NCBI GenBank assembly: GCA_044228435.1
Contig: JBGAUW010000004.1
Location: forward strand, 62,001-126,000
Reading direction: 5' to 3'
Source of the DNA: Bog-950 sp044228435
GTDB lineage: Bacteria; Bacteroidota; Bacteroidia; Chitinophagales; LD1
DNA length: 64,000 nt
Shown: piece after piece, positions 42,155-51,163 of the stretch
How positions within the stretch are numbered: position 1 is the first letter of the stretch
Layout: every line of letters begins with the position of its first letter
The notes under the pieces: generated by a model
Databases searched by the model: none
The model's input: the letters and a program-made list of their open reading frames with translations, nothing else
Told to the model about the DNA's origin: nothing
Translations under genes and position numbers: made by a program

Positions 42155-42930
42155 TACGCAGTGAAGCAATAAAACATTTTGGCAGGCTTGCTTTTGCCTG
42201 GGTAGTATTATTTACTTGCGGCCAGGTGGCTGTGGCACAGTTGCCGTTTACCACCCAGCCTGAAAAAACCGAAACACGCAACGGCAATAAGCAGTTTAAT
42301 AAAGCCAACTATACCGATGCTGAGGCCGGTTATAAAAAGGCGTTGGATAAAAAGAACAATATGCCTGAGGCTACTTTTAACCTGGGCGATGCGGTGTATC
42401 AGCAAAAGCGATACGATGAGGCGGCTAAACAGTTTCAGCTTTCGGCGCAAACCAACCCCGATAAAAGTGTAAAGGCAAAAGCCTACCACAACCTTGGTAA
42501 CGTGCATTTAGAACAGCAAAAGTGGGCAGATGCCGTAAAGGCTTATAAAGAGGCGCTTAAGAACAACCCAAAAGATGCCGAAACCAAATACAACCTTGCC
42601 TATGCCAATGCAAAACTAAAGCAACAACAGCAGGAAGGCGGGCAGGACAACAAAGACAATAAGGATAAAAAGGACGACAAAAAAGATAAGAAAGACGATA
42701 AAAAAGACCAGGACAAGAAAGACCAACAAGACCAGAAAAAAGACGACCAACAGTCTAAAAACCAAGAGAATAAAGACCAGCAGCAAAAGCCCGGGCAGCA
42801 GCCTAAGCTGAGCAAAGAAGAGGCTGAAAAAATGCTACAGGCTTTACAGGGCGAGGAGCAAAAGACCAACCAAAAAATGCAGCAAAAACAGGTGAAGGTG
42901 GTTAATGTAAAGATTGAGAAGGATTGGTAG
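42151..42930 (+). CDS. batC: BatC, TPR protein with charged tail
   Basis: I placed the start at ATG 42151 (259 residues), which forms a 4-bp ATGA overlap with batB and starts a signal peptide (FGRLAFAWVVLFTCGQVAVA). Residues about 40-160 contain three TPR units (ADAEAGYKKAL-type, DEAAKQFQLSAQTNPD, ADAVKAYKEALKNNPK). The tail is an extreme low-complexity run of Lys, Asp and Gln, then a short conserved-looking end (MQQKQVKVVNVKIEKDW). It is periplasmic and probably a scaffold for BatA/BatB. Confidence 0.88.
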   Translation: MIRSEAIKHFGRLAFAWVVLFTCGQVAVAQLPFTTQPEKTETRNGNKQFNKANYTDAEAGYKKALDKKNNMPEATFNLGDAVYQQKRYDEAAKQFQLSAQTNPDKSVKAKAYHNLGNVHLEQQKWADAVKAYKEALKNNPKDAETKYNLAYANAKLKQQQQEGGQDNKDNKDKKDDKKDKKDDKKDQDKKDQQDQKKDDQQSKNQENKDQQQKPGQQPKLSKEEAEKMLQALQGEEQKTNQKMQQKQVKVVNVKIEKDW

Positions 42931-42986
42931 GTTGCTGTTTGTAGCGCTAAACTTAGTTACCACCTCGGTCTCGCTTCGCTCGACCA

Positions 42987-43026
42987 CTCCTCCTTGAATA
43001 CCGCCGCAGTAGCGGCGAAGGAGGAG
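42987..43026. repeat. Hairpin within the batC-batD spacer
   Basis: CTCCTCCTT (42987-42995) pairs with AAGGAGGAG (43018-43026), enclosing a second stem CGCCGC/GCGGCG. The 251-base spacer between batC and the next gene is the only long gap in the operon and carries this repeat-like hairpin. Confidence 0.6.
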
Positions 43027-43181
43027 ATAGCAACAGCCCAATACCGCCTAATAGTACTGGTCTGGCGGAGGTAGTTATTATATGCGGGTTAAAGCCTGAA
43101 AAAATCTATTTTCCTAAAAAAAATTAAGCAGCTTGCCCTGCATAGTTACTGAGAGTAACTTCATATTATATTCGTGGCCCC

Positions 43182-45887
43182 ATGAGCGCAAGAACAGAAA
43201 TAGTTAATACAGGCAAACAGGCCAAGAGATCAATTACAGCTACCACTGTAATGAGTTTGTCTTTTGTATTTCTATTGTCTATCGCCTTTAGTCTAACGTC
43301 TTTTTCGCAGGCTAAGTTTTATGCTTCGGCACCTAAGTCGGTTCCACAGAATGCCAACTTTCAGTTAAACTTTACTATCGAGAATGCTAATGGAACTAAT
43401 CTGAGACCGCCCTCTATTGCCGATTTTCAGGTGCTGGGCGGACCTAATACTTCTACCAGCATGCAGTGGGTAAATGGCAACGTAACGCAAAGCGTTACCT
43501 ACACTTACACCCTTCGCCCCAAAAACCAGGGCACCTTTAAAATTGGCAAAGCCAGTATGCAGGTTAGCGGCGCCACCATGGAAAGTAACGAACTTACTAT
43601 ACAGGTAACTGCACCCGTAGCCCAGCAGCAAACTCAGCGCCAACGCAATCCGTTCGACCCTTTTGATGACCCGTTTTTTAATGGTGGTGAAGAAGAGCAG
43701 GAGCAGCCACAGGCAGCCAGCGCCGATATTGAAAAGCAATTAAAGGATGATGTTTTTGTAAAGCTGATTGTAAATAAAAACGCTGTTTACAAAGGCGAAA
43801 TGCTTACAGCTACTTACAGGCTTTATTTCCGGCAAAACATTTCATCGCCCGGTATGCCTAAAGCACCGGCATTTGATGGTTACTGGAGCCAGGAAGTTGC
43901 TTTAGAGCCAAATCGTAAACCAGGGGTAGAAGTTATTAATGGCAAGCAGTACAATACTATAGATGTACTTAAATACAACCTGTTTCCGCAACGCGCCGGC
44001 AATTTGCCCATATCAGGCTGCGAAATGTCGACTGTAGCACAGGTGCAGGTACGCTCGCGCTCGCGCAGTTTTTTCGATAGCTTTTTCGGGCAGATGCAAC
44101 AAGTTCCATTAAAACTTGTTGTAGGCCCTACTACTGTTAACGTTAAAGAATTACCCGAAGCCAATAAACCCGCCGATTTTGCCGGTGCAGTAGGCAAATA
44201 CAAATTCGAAACCTCGCTATCCAATAAAGAGGCTAAAACGGATGAGCCTATCACTTACAGCCTTAAAATTTCCGGCACCGGTAACCTTAAGTTTGTAGAT
44301 GCACCACCGCTTACCTTCCCTACAGAGTTTGAGGTTTACGACCCAAAAACAAAAGAGAACATCAACAATGGACCCGAAGGCCTTAGCGGTACCAAGCAAT
44401 ACGATTATTTAATTATTCCGCGCCAGCCCGGCGACTATAAAATTGAACCGAAAACGTTTTCGTGGTTCGATCCTTCGGCCGGTAAATATTTTACCGTTAA
44501 CTCGCCGGAGTTTAGTGTAAAGGTTACCGGTGAGCCTTCGAAAAATCTGAATACTACTGCTGCTAATGCAACTACCGGTAAGCAGGAGGTTTCGTTGGTA
44601 GGGCAGGATATACGTTACATAAAAACCAATGCGCCCGAGTTTACAAAGGGTAATACCTTTTTTGGCTCGGCAGGTTTTGTGGCTCTTTACTCCACTCCGT
44701 TTTTACTGTTTATAGGCTTAATAGTGGCTAAACGCCGCAACGAAACTATGGCAGCCGATGTAATAGGCACTAAACGCCGCCGCGCTTTAAAACAGGCCCG
44801 TAAACGTTTAAGCGTAGCCGAAAAACATTTGGCTAAAAGCGATAAGAAGAGTTTTTATACCGAGGTATCGCGCGCAATATGGGGCTACCTGGGCGACAAG
44901 CTGAATATTGATATGGCTGAGCTTTCGAAAGAGAATGTAGAGGAGAAGCTACTGGCTCGCAGCGTTAAGCCCGAAACCATTGCCAAACTGAAAGGGCTTT
45001 TAAATACCTGCGAGTTAGCGCTCTACTCTCCTATTGGTGAGGGCGGCGAAATGAAAGTAAATTATGATGCTGCCATGAACTTAATGGCCGACCTGGAAGA
45101 TGAAGTAAAAGAAGTGGTAGCAAAACCAGCAGAGAGCAACCCGTTTTTAATGGTGTTTCTTATTGCCTCGTTGTTTTTTGCCTCAGCCGCTAATGCACAA
45201 AGTGCGCCTGAACTTTATAAGGCTGCTAATGCACTTTACAAGGCCGGCAATTTTGAGCAGGCTGCTGCCGGTTACGAAAAAATTATAGTGCAGGGTTACC
45301 GCACACCCGAGGTGTACTACAACCTGGGCAACTGCTACTACAAACAAAAAATGACCGGCAAGGCTATTTTAAATTTCGAAAAAGCACAGAAGCTGGCACC
45401 GGATGATGAGGATATAAACCAGAACCTAAAAATTGCACAGTTACGTGCGGTTGATAAAATAACACCGGTACCGCAATTGGCAATAGCATCGGCGTGGAGC
45501 CACTTTACTGCCTCGCAACCATCTAAAGGCTGGGGTTGGTTTGCTATTGGCGTTTTGTGGCTGGCTTTGGTAATGGCCGCTGTTTATCTTTTTATTACCC
45601 GTAGCAAAGTAGTGTTGGTTTTAGGCACGTTACTGATTTTTGTGTCGGTGGCATTTTTAGCGCTTGGTTTTAAGCAAAGCAATGCCGAAGAAAATTCAGA
45701 TTGCGCCATTTTGATGGTAAACAATGTAAATGTAAAAAGCGCCCCCGATGCCAATGGTACCGATTTGTTTGCCATACACGAAGGGCTTAAGTTTCAACTT
45801 ATGGACCAGGTGGGAAGCTGGAACAAAATACGGCTGGCCGATGGCAAAGTAGGCTGGATTGAAAAGGGCCTTTTTGAAAAAATCTGA
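43182..45887 (+). CDS. BatD-BatE fusion protein
   Basis: A 901-residue protein joining two usually separate Bat proteins. Residues 1-45 are a signal peptide (FVFLLSIAFSLTSFSQ). Residues 45-480 are BatD-type Ig-like domains (KFYASAPKSVPQNANFQLNF). A membrane helix lies near 500 (GFVALYSTPFLLFIGLIV), and residues 530-650 are cytoplasmic helices. At 653-673 the sequence FLMVFLIASLFFASAANAQS reads as a second, internal signal peptide. It is followed by BatE-type TPRs (APELYKAANALYKAGNFEQA, VYYNLGNCYYKQ), two membrane helices and a C-terminal SH3 domain (VNNVNVKSAPD, VGWIEKGLFEKI). The frame is continuous. An internal ATG at 45150 could allow separate BatE production. Confidence 0.88.
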   Translation: MSARTEIVNTGKQAKRSITATTVMSLSFVFLLSIAFSLTSFSQAKFYASAPKSVPQNANFQLNFTIENANGTNLRPPSIADFQVLGGPNTSTSMQWVNGNVTQSVTYTYTLRPKNQGTFKIGKASMQVSGATMESNELTIQVTAPVAQQQTQRQRNPFDPFDDPFFNGGEEEQEQPQAASADIEKQLKDDVFVKLIVNKNAVYKGEMLTATYRLYFRQNISSPGMPKAPAFDGYWSQEVALEPNRKPGVEVINGKQYNTIDVLKYNLFPQRAGNLPISGCEMSTVAQVQVRSRSRSFFDSFFGQMQQVPLKLVVGPTTVNVKELPEANKPADFAGAVGKYKFETSLSNKEAKTDEPITYSLKISGTGNLKFVDAPPLTFPTEFEVYDPKTKENINNGPEGLSGTKQYDYLIIPRQPGDYKIEPKTFSWFDPSAGKYFTVNSPEFSVKVTGEPSKNLNTTAANATTGKQEVSLVGQDIRYIKTNAPEFTKGNTFFGSAGFVALYSTPFLLFIGLIVAKRRNETMAADVIGTKRRRALKQARKRLSVAEKHLAKSDKKSFYTEVSRAIWGYLGDKLNIDMAELSKENVEEKLLARSVKPETIAKLKGLLNTCELALYSPIGEGGEMKVNYDAAMNLMADLEDEVKEVVAKPAESNPFLMVFLIASLFFASAANAQSAPELYKAANALYKAGNFEQAAAGYEKIIVQGYRTPEVYYNLGNCYYKQKMTGKAILNFEKAQKLAPDDEDINQNLKIAQLRAVDKITPVPQLAIASAWSHFTASQPSKGWGWFAIGVLWLALVMAAVYLFITRSKVVLVLGTLLIFVSVAFLALGFKQSNAEENSDCAILMVNNVNVKSAPDANGTDLFAIHEGLKFQLMDQVGSWNKIRLADGKVGWIEKGLFEKI

Positions 45888-45993
45888 TTACAGCATTGCA
45901 AGGCGTGCAAAACTTCGCGCTTAAATAATTCCCTTTTTGCGTTTCAAATTTTACTTTTCCGCTATATTTTTCATCCACTTAAAAATGTAATCT

Positions 45994-46377
45994 ATGGGAA
46001 TGGTATCCGAGTTTAAAGAATTTGCCATGAAGGGCAATGTTGTTGATTTAGCAATAGGTGTAATTATTGGCGGTGCATTTGGCAAAATTGTTAGCTCGCT
46101 GATTGATGATGTAATTACACCCCTATTGCTAAAACCAGCATTAGATGCGGCGCATCTTAATAATTTGTCGGAACTAACCGTTTTTGGCACCGTTAAGTAT
46201 GGTAACTTCTTATCAGCTACTATCAACTTTGTAATTATTGCCTTTGTACTGTTTTTAATTATTAAAGGCATGAACGCTGCTAAAAAGAAAGAAGTGGCAG
46301 CACCTGCACCACCGGCGGGCCCATCTTCAACCGACCAATTACTAATGCAAATCAGAGACGAGCTGAAGAAAAAATAG
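45994..46377 (+). CDS. mscL: Large-conductance mechanosensitive channel
   Basis: A 127-residue MscL. The amphipathic start and first pore helix are clear (EFKEFAMKGNVVDLAIGVII, then GGAFGKIVSSLIDDVITPL), with TM2 (FLSATINFVIIAFVLFLIIK) and the C-terminal helix (QLLMQIRDEL). It opens under high membrane tension and releases solutes on osmotic downshock. The periplasmic loop is typical in length. Monocistronic with its own terminator. Confidence 0.96.
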   Translation: MGMVSEFKEFAMKGNVVDLAIGVIIGGAFGKIVSSLIDDVITPLLLKPALDAAHLNNLSELTVFGTVKYGNFLSATINFVIIAFVLFLIIKGMNAAKKKEVAAPAPPAGPSSTDQLLMQIRDELKKK

Positions 46378-46399
46378 GTTCTTCTGCACTTTATAAAGA

Positions 46400-46430
46400 C
46401 CCCGTATTGCGAAGCGATGCGGGTTTTTTT
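46400..46430 (+). terminator. Terminator after mscL
   Basis: An imperfect stem CCCGTATTGCG / CGATGCGGG (46401-46423) followed by seven T. Confidence 0.7.
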
Positions 46431-46532
46431 GTTTTTCACAAGAGTTGCATAAATCGCCTGAACACCCTATAGAGCCGTTCAATGCCTGCGGACGATTTGC
46501 GCCCATTGTATTCAATATCTCTTCCCCCACCT

Positions 46533-46556
46533 GTCATTCGCCTTCGGCGAAATGAC
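46533..46556. repeat. Short intergenic hairpin repeat
   Basis: GTCATTCGCC-TTC-GGCGAAATGAC, near-perfect, inside a C-rich to G-rich context (CTTCCCCCAC ... CCAGTGGGAG). It resembles the repeat phrases at 23445 and 51978. Confidence 0.5.
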
Positions 46557-46647
46557 TTCCTCCCCAGTGGGAGTTTGGCTGCCGTTACCGGCAGTAGGAA
46601 TGCCTTCGGCCGGAGATACTGCTAGTTATAGCTAATGTGCCTATAAT

Positions 46648-47271
46648 CTAAAATGTGCCCACTCTAACGAAAAGCACACCGCCCACGCCGCTTAGGTCGG
46701 CACCGGTAAGGTTGTTTATTTTTTTACCTACTACTGCGCGGTAGTTTAGGCCCAAACCAAAACGGAAATACTTAGAAACATTAAAAACCCCATAAAGGGC
46801 AGGTATTATTTCGGCTAAGTGCCTTCTGTAGGTTCTATTCTGGTATTTAAATTTGGCAACAGCCCAGCCTACGGTAAGCTCGGGCTGAAGGGAAAACTTC
46901 TTTTTATCGAATAAAATGTAGCTAAAGCCTACCCCCGCAAAATGATGTGTAAGGTTAATAGTATCGGGTATATTATCGGGTAGCACCTTGCTTTTTATGT
47001 TCAGCGGGGTGGTAAGGCCATAATATTTGGCGCTAACCACAAATTTGTGGTTAATAACCCAGTTAAGGCTTAAACCGAGGGTCATACCCGCTTTTTTCTT
47101 CAAAATTTGGGTGGCTGTGCCCTCAAAACCAAGGTAGCACTTGCTATCGAACTTTTTAGCGGCAAAAAAAGGTTGGTTGGTAGTGGTATCTTCGGTAATA
47201 ACCTGGGCCCCGGCAAAATGATATAAACATAGCAGAAGCAGAAAACCACAATATTTCAGGTGTTTGTTCAC
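46648..47271 (-). CDS. Outer-membrane beta-barrel-like protein
   Basis: A 207-residue protein with a signal peptide (KYCGFLLLLCLYHFAGAQ). The mature part alternates hydrophobic and polar residues in strands with aromatic ends (LGFEGTATQILK, LGLSLNWVINHKFVVSAKYY, QPELTVGWAVAKFKY, FRFGLGLNYRAVVGK, ending VLFVRVGTF). This is typical of an eight-stranded OmpX/OmpW-size barrel ending in an aromatic residue. No specific family was recognised. Monocistronic and divergent from the exonuclease gene at 47320. Confidence 0.75.
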   Translation of the reverse strand: MNKHLKYCGFLLLLCLYHFAGAQVITEDTTTNQPFFAAKKFDSKCYLGFEGTATQILKKKAGMTLGLSLNWVINHKFVVSAKYYGLTTPLNIKSKVLPDNIPDTINLTHHFAGVGFSYILFDKKKFSLQPELTVGWAVAKFKYQNRTYRRHLAEIIPALYGVFNVSKYFRFGLGLNYRAVVGKKINNLTGADLSGVGGVLFVRVGTF

Positions 47272-47319
47272 ACCACGATTATAAAGAATGTTTTCGTCAA
47301 ATAATTATTTTCACCCCGC

Positions 47320-48663
47320 ATGTATGCTATTATCGACGTTGAGACCACAGGCGGCAGCCCTTCAAGTGACAGGGTGATAGAAATTGCCGTGTTTGTATAC
47401 AACGGCGAAAAAATAACCGATTCATTCTCAACGCTTATTAACCCTAAGCGGCCCATAGACCCCTATGTTACCAAACTAACAGGCATTACCAACGAGATGG
47501 TAAAAGACTCGCCTTTGTTTGATGATGTGCACCAAAAAATACTTGAATTAACGCACGAAAACATATTTGTTGCGCATAATGTAAAGTTCGATTTTGGCAT
47601 GATACGGCAGGAGTTTAAACGCCTGGGTATTGATTTTAACCGCCGCCAACTGGATACAGTAAACCTGGCCCGCAAAGTATTGCCGGGTTTTGAATCGTAT
47701 AGCCTGGGTAACATTTGCGATAGCATTGGTATAGAAATAACCGACCGCCACCGAGCTACCGGCGATGCCGAAGCTACTGTTAAATTGCTGGAGGTAATGC
47801 TGGGTAAGCAGGCCTCGCAAAAGTATATAGAGATAGAGTTGAACCACGGTATTGATGTGGACTTATTACCACCGTACCTCTCTAAAGCCGAAATTGAAAA
47901 GCTGCCCGAAGATGCAGGTGTGTTTTACTATAAGGATGAAGTAGGCAAAATACTTTACCTGGATGGCAGCAAGAACATCCGTAAAAAGGTAATTAATGAG
48001 TTTCAAAAGCCGGCCGACTCGCCGGAAAAGAAACGCATGTTTGAGTTAATGCGTAATATTGATTACGAATTAACCGGCAACGAATTAACGGCTAAACTAT
48101 TGGCCTACCGCGACACTAAAAAGCACTTACCTGAGTTTAATAAAAAGCCAAAACTACAGGAGTATACCCATGCTATATTTTTAGATACCGATGAGCTTGG
48201 CTTTTTACAACTAAAAATTCATCCTCTAGATTGGGGCCAAGGGGAATTGATTTTAAAGTTTCCCGGTAAAGCAGTAGCCAATAAAATTTTAGGTAAAATA
48301 ATTAAGGAGAATAACCTGAACGGGTGGTTTGCCATGCGCAGCAAAATGAAAGAGAATGGCATTGAACCCAAGGGCCTTAAAACGTTTAATAATAATATAG
48401 AGAAAGCTGCGCGCCGCTATTTATATAAGCACCCTAACTTTTTTATTATATCGGAAGGTATACACCCCGATGAGCATGCCGTAATTTGGGTAGAGAATAA
48501 TACGTATAAAGGCTATGGCTTTTTTAACCCTGAACTTACAGCCAGCACACCCGAAACCCTTAAGGAAGTGATTAAGGCAGATGAAGACGACAGCGAAGTG
48601 CAAAAGATAATCCGCTCGCAGATGCGGAAAATGAAGAACCTGAAAATAATTCCGTACCAATAA
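47320..48663 (+). CDS. DnaQ-type 3'-5' exonuclease fused to GIY-YIG-like domain
   Basis: A 447-residue protein. Residues 1-165 are a DEDDh exonuclease: IDVETTG (Asp6, Glu8), VAHNVKFDFGM (Asp) and HRATGDAEAT (His, Asp). Residues about 195-275 resemble a UvrC-type GIY-YIG nuclease (EDAGVFYYKDE, ILYLDGSKNIRKKV), but the usual Y-V/I-G-K is replaced by Y-L-D-G, so the second nuclease may be inactive. The C-terminal 170 residues are of unknown fold. Proteins of this layout, related to PolC-epsilon/UvrC fusions, are widespread in Bacteroidota and presumed to work in DNA repair or proofreading. One base separates it from the next gene. Confidence 0.85.
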   Translation: MYAIIDVETTGGSPSSDRVIEIAVFVYNGEKITDSFSTLINPKRPIDPYVTKLTGITNEMVKDSPLFDDVHQKILELTHENIFVAHNVKFDFGMIRQEFKRLGIDFNRRQLDTVNLARKVLPGFESYSLGNICDSIGIEITDRHRATGDAEATVKLLEVMLGKQASQKYIEIELNHGIDVDLLPPYLSKAEIEKLPEDAGVFYYKDEVGKILYLDGSKNIRKKVINEFQKPADSPEKKRMFELMRNIDYELTGNELTAKLLAYRDTKKHLPEFNKKPKLQEYTHAIFLDTDELGFLQLKIHPLDWGQGELILKFPGKAVANKILGKIIKENNLNGWFAMRSKMKENGIEPKGLKTFNNNIEKAARRYLYKHPNFFIISEGIHPDEHAVIWVENNTYKGYGFFNPELTASTPETLKEVIKADEDDSEVQKIIRSQMRKMKNLKIIPYQ

Positions 48664-48664
48664 A

Positions 48665-49234
48665 ATGAAGAAAGTTTTATTTATAGACCGCGATGGTACG
48701 CTGATACTTGAAACCGACGATTTTAAAATAGAGAAGTTTGATAAGCTGATTTTTTACCCAGAAGTATTTTACTGGTTGGGTAAAATTGCTCGTGAGCTGG
48801 ATTATGAATTGGCCATGGTTACCAACCAGGACGGATTAGGCACGCCTGAGTTTCCGGAAAAAGATTTTTACGAAGTACAAAACTTTATAGTGCAGGCTTT
48901 TGAAAACGAAAAAATCCATTTTGCGGGCATACACATTGATAAATCGTATCCGCACGAAAACCTGAATACCCGTAAACCCGATACCGGTATGGTAACTTCC
49001 TACTTTTCGCCAGACTATGATTTAAGAAACAGCTTTGTAATTGGCGATAGAATTACCGACGTTAAGTTTGCCAAAAACCTTGGCTGCAAATGCATTTGGA
49101 TGAACGATGGCCGTAATTTAGGCATGGGCGAAACCGGTGCCGATAATGCCGAAACGTTGAAAGATTTTATTGCCCTGCAAAGCCGCGAGTGGCAGAAGAT
49201 TTATGAGTATCTGAAACACCCCCAAACCCCCTGA
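48665..49234 (+). CDS. HisB-N-type HAD phosphatase (histidinol-phosphatase-like)
   Basis: A 189-residue HAD IIIA phosphatase. It shows DRDGTLI (Asp8, Asp10), VTNQDGLGTPEFP, TRKPDTG and VIGDRITDVKFAKNLG, the pattern of the HisB N-terminal domain, which dephosphorylates histidinol phosphate. The zinc-binding cysteines of E. coli HisB are replaced here (SYPHENLNTRKP). There is no imidazoleglycerol-phosphate dehydratase part and no other his gene in view, so another small phosphate ester is possible. The last five codons and the TGA stop lie in a palindromic repeat (49218-49243), so the original C-terminus may have been different. Confidence 0.85.
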   Translation: MKKVLFIDRDGTLILETDDFKIEKFDKLIFYPEVFYWLGKIARELDYELAMVTNQDGLGTPEFPEKDFYEVQNFIVQAFENEKIHFAGIHIDKSYPHENLNTRKPDTGMVTSYFSPDYDLRNSFVIGDRITDVKFAKNLGCKCIWMNDGRNLGMGETGADNAETLKDFIALQSREWQKIYEYLKHPQTP

Positions 49235-49243
49235 AGGGGACTT
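49218..49243. repeat. Palindromic repeat (family A) overlapping a stop codon
   Basis: ACCCCCAAACCCCCTGAAGGGGAC-type sequence: a C-rich arm, TGAA loop and G-rich arm. The TGA at 49232-49234 in the loop is the stop codon of the HisB-like phosphatase. Confidence 0.7.
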
Positions 49244-49413
49244 TGAAGTAAGGCGCTGTTATAAGACTATGCTTAAACCCCTAATGGCCGCGCGCCTTCG
49301 ATGTAAATAGGCTTGTAACGTTCTGATAAAACATAGAATTGTTATAACCGTTAACTTATGCTATAAGCTTTAAGGGCTTAAACAAAAAAGCATAAAAATG
49401 GTTTATATGGTCT

Positions 49414-50325
49414 ATGGATGCTTTAAGTGTAGAAATTAAAAACCTGTCGAAAGTTTATGGCCAGTTTAAGGCTGTAGACGGATTGAATTTGCAGGTGCCC
49501 GCCAACTCGGTGTTTGGTTTACTGGGGCCTAATGGCGCCGGCAAAAGTACGACTCTGCGAATGCTGCTATCGCTTATAAAACCAAGCAGTGGCGAAATAA
49601 AATTTTTTGGCAAAAGCCTTGAGGAGCACCGGCTTGAATGCCTGGCACAAATAGGCTGCATTATAGAAAAGCCCGATTTCTACCTGTATCTATCGGCGCG
49701 CAACAACCTGAAAATACTGGCCCAAACCAGCAAGGTAGCCCTTAGCCGTAAAAAGTCGGATGAGTTGTTTGAACTGGTAGGCTTAAAGGGTCGCGAAAAC
49801 GAGGTGGTAAAAAACTACTCGCATGGTATGAAACAGCGCCTGGGTATAGCACAGGCTCTGCTGCATGACCCTAAGCTAATTATACTGGATGAACCCACCA
49901 CCGGCTTAGACCCACAGGGTATAATAGACCTGCGACACCTTATATTAAAACTGAAAAACGAGTTGGGCAAAACGGTTATCCTGTCGTCGCACATTTTAAG
50001 TGAGATAGAACTGATAGCCGATAGCATGGCCATTATTAACAACGGCAAGGCCATAGTGCAGGGTAAGGTAAGCGAACTTTTAACCGAACAGGATTTGCTG
50101 GTAAGTGTAGAATTTGAAAATAGCGCAGAGGCTAAGACAAAAATAGCAGCCTCGGTTTGGAAAGCTACTTTACGAAAAGAAGAGGGAGCCTTTTTATACT
50201 TCAACTTAATGAAAACACAGATACCACAACTGTTGCAGTTTTTAAACGAAAGCCACCTGCGCATTTACGCTTTAAACACCCGCCGCTCGCTGGAAGAGTT
50301 TTACTTACAACTTACTACAAACTAA
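49414..50325 (+). CDS. ABC transporter ATP-binding protein
   Basis: A 303-residue ATPase subunit with Walker A GPNGAGKST (38-46), signature KNYSHGMKQRLG, Walker B LIILDEPTTGLDP and H-loop ILSSHILSE. The C-terminal 80 residues are the accessory domain seen in ABC-2 and NatA/CcmA-type exporters. One base separates it from the permease and one base overlaps the next gene, so the three form an operon. The substrate is not readable; such pairs export lipids, antibiotics or sodium. Confidence 0.93.
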   Translation: MDALSVEIKNLSKVYGQFKAVDGLNLQVPANSVFGLLGPNGAGKSTTLRMLLSLIKPSSGEIKFFGKSLEEHRLECLAQIGCIIEKPDFYLYLSARNNLKILAQTSKVALSRKKSDELFELVGLKGRENEVVKNYSHGMKQRLGIAQALLHDPKLIILDEPTTGLDPQGIIDLRHLILKLKNELGKTVILSSHILSEIELIADSMAIINNGKAIVQGKVSELLTEQDLLVSVEFENSAEAKTKIAASVWKATLRKEEGAFLYFNLMKTQIPQLLQFLNESHLRIYALNTRRSLEEFYLQLTTN

Positions 50326-50326
50326 C

Positions 50327-51163
50327 ATGCACCTGATACAAGTTGAACTGTATAAAATTTTTACCAAGCCCCGTTCTTTTATTGGTATAGCCACCATTGC
50401 CCTGATAGTAGTACTAATTGAATTTGCCTTGTATGTTGATGGGAAAGACTATCTGCAATTCATCTTCCAATCAATGGAGCAGACTTTTGAAATATCGGGC
50501 AACATACTTAACGGCAACCTGGTGGCCTTTATAATTTTACAAACGCTTATAGTGCAAATGCCCCTACTGGTAGCGCTGGTAACCGGCGATATGATATCGG
50601 GCGAAGCAGCCAGCGGTACCATACGGCTGGTGGTTACGCGCGCTGTATCGCGCAACCACATACTGTTTGCCAAATATGTAGCCGGCAGTATTTACAGCCT
50701 TGCTTTAATAATTTGGCTGGGTGTATTGGCTATAGGGCTTGGCTATTTGCTTTTTGGCACCGGCGACCTGGTAGTGCTTAAAAGTGAAGAGCTGGTAATA
50801 CTACCTGCGGCCGATGTGCTGTGGCGTTTTATGGCTGCGTTTTTAATAGCCTTTTTAAGCCTTAATGTAGTGTGTGCATTTTCGCTAATGCTTTCATGCT
50901 TTACCGATAACTCTATTGCCCCAATTGTATCTACCATGTCGGTTATAATTTTATTTACCATTATAGGCACTATGGAGGTGCCCGTGTTTGATTACGTTAA
51001 ACCAGTGTTATTTACCACGCACATGATTATTTGGAAAAACATGTTCGATAACCCTATTGACTATCCGCAAATTTATCAGTCGCTGGGGATACTGGTGGGA
51101 TATATAGTGCTGTTTATGTCTATAGCCTTTTATCATTTTAATAAAAAAGATATTCTGAACTAA
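50327..51163 (+). CDS. ABC-2 type transporter permease
   Basis: A 278-residue membrane protein with six hydrophobic segments. The order is the N-terminal amphipathic start (LIQVELYKIFTKPRSF), a helix (GIATIALIVVLIEFALYV), the conserved ABC-2 segment GDMISGEAASGTIRLVVTRAV, and further helices up to VGYIVLFMSIAFYHF. It pairs with the ATPase immediately upstream. Its stop codon overlaps the next start by one base. Confidence 0.88.
   Translation: MHLIQVELYKIFTKPRSFIGIATIALIVVLIEFALYVDGKDYLQFIFQSMEQTFEISGNILNGNLVAFIILQTLIVQMPLLVALVTGDMISGEAASGTIRLVVTRAVSRNHILFAKYVAGSIYSLALIIWLGVLAIGLGYLLFGTGDLVVLKSEELVILPAADVLWRFMAAFLIAFLSLNVVCAFSLMLSCFTDNSIAPIVSTMSVIILFTIIGTMEVPVFDYVKPVLFTTHMIIWKNMFDNPIDYPQIYQSLGILVGYIVLFMSIAFYHFNKKDILN

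Noticed and set aside
45150..45887. Separate batE gene
   Set aside because: The frame is continuous with the BatD part and no stop or intergenic gap exists; kept as one fusion, with the internal ATG noted.
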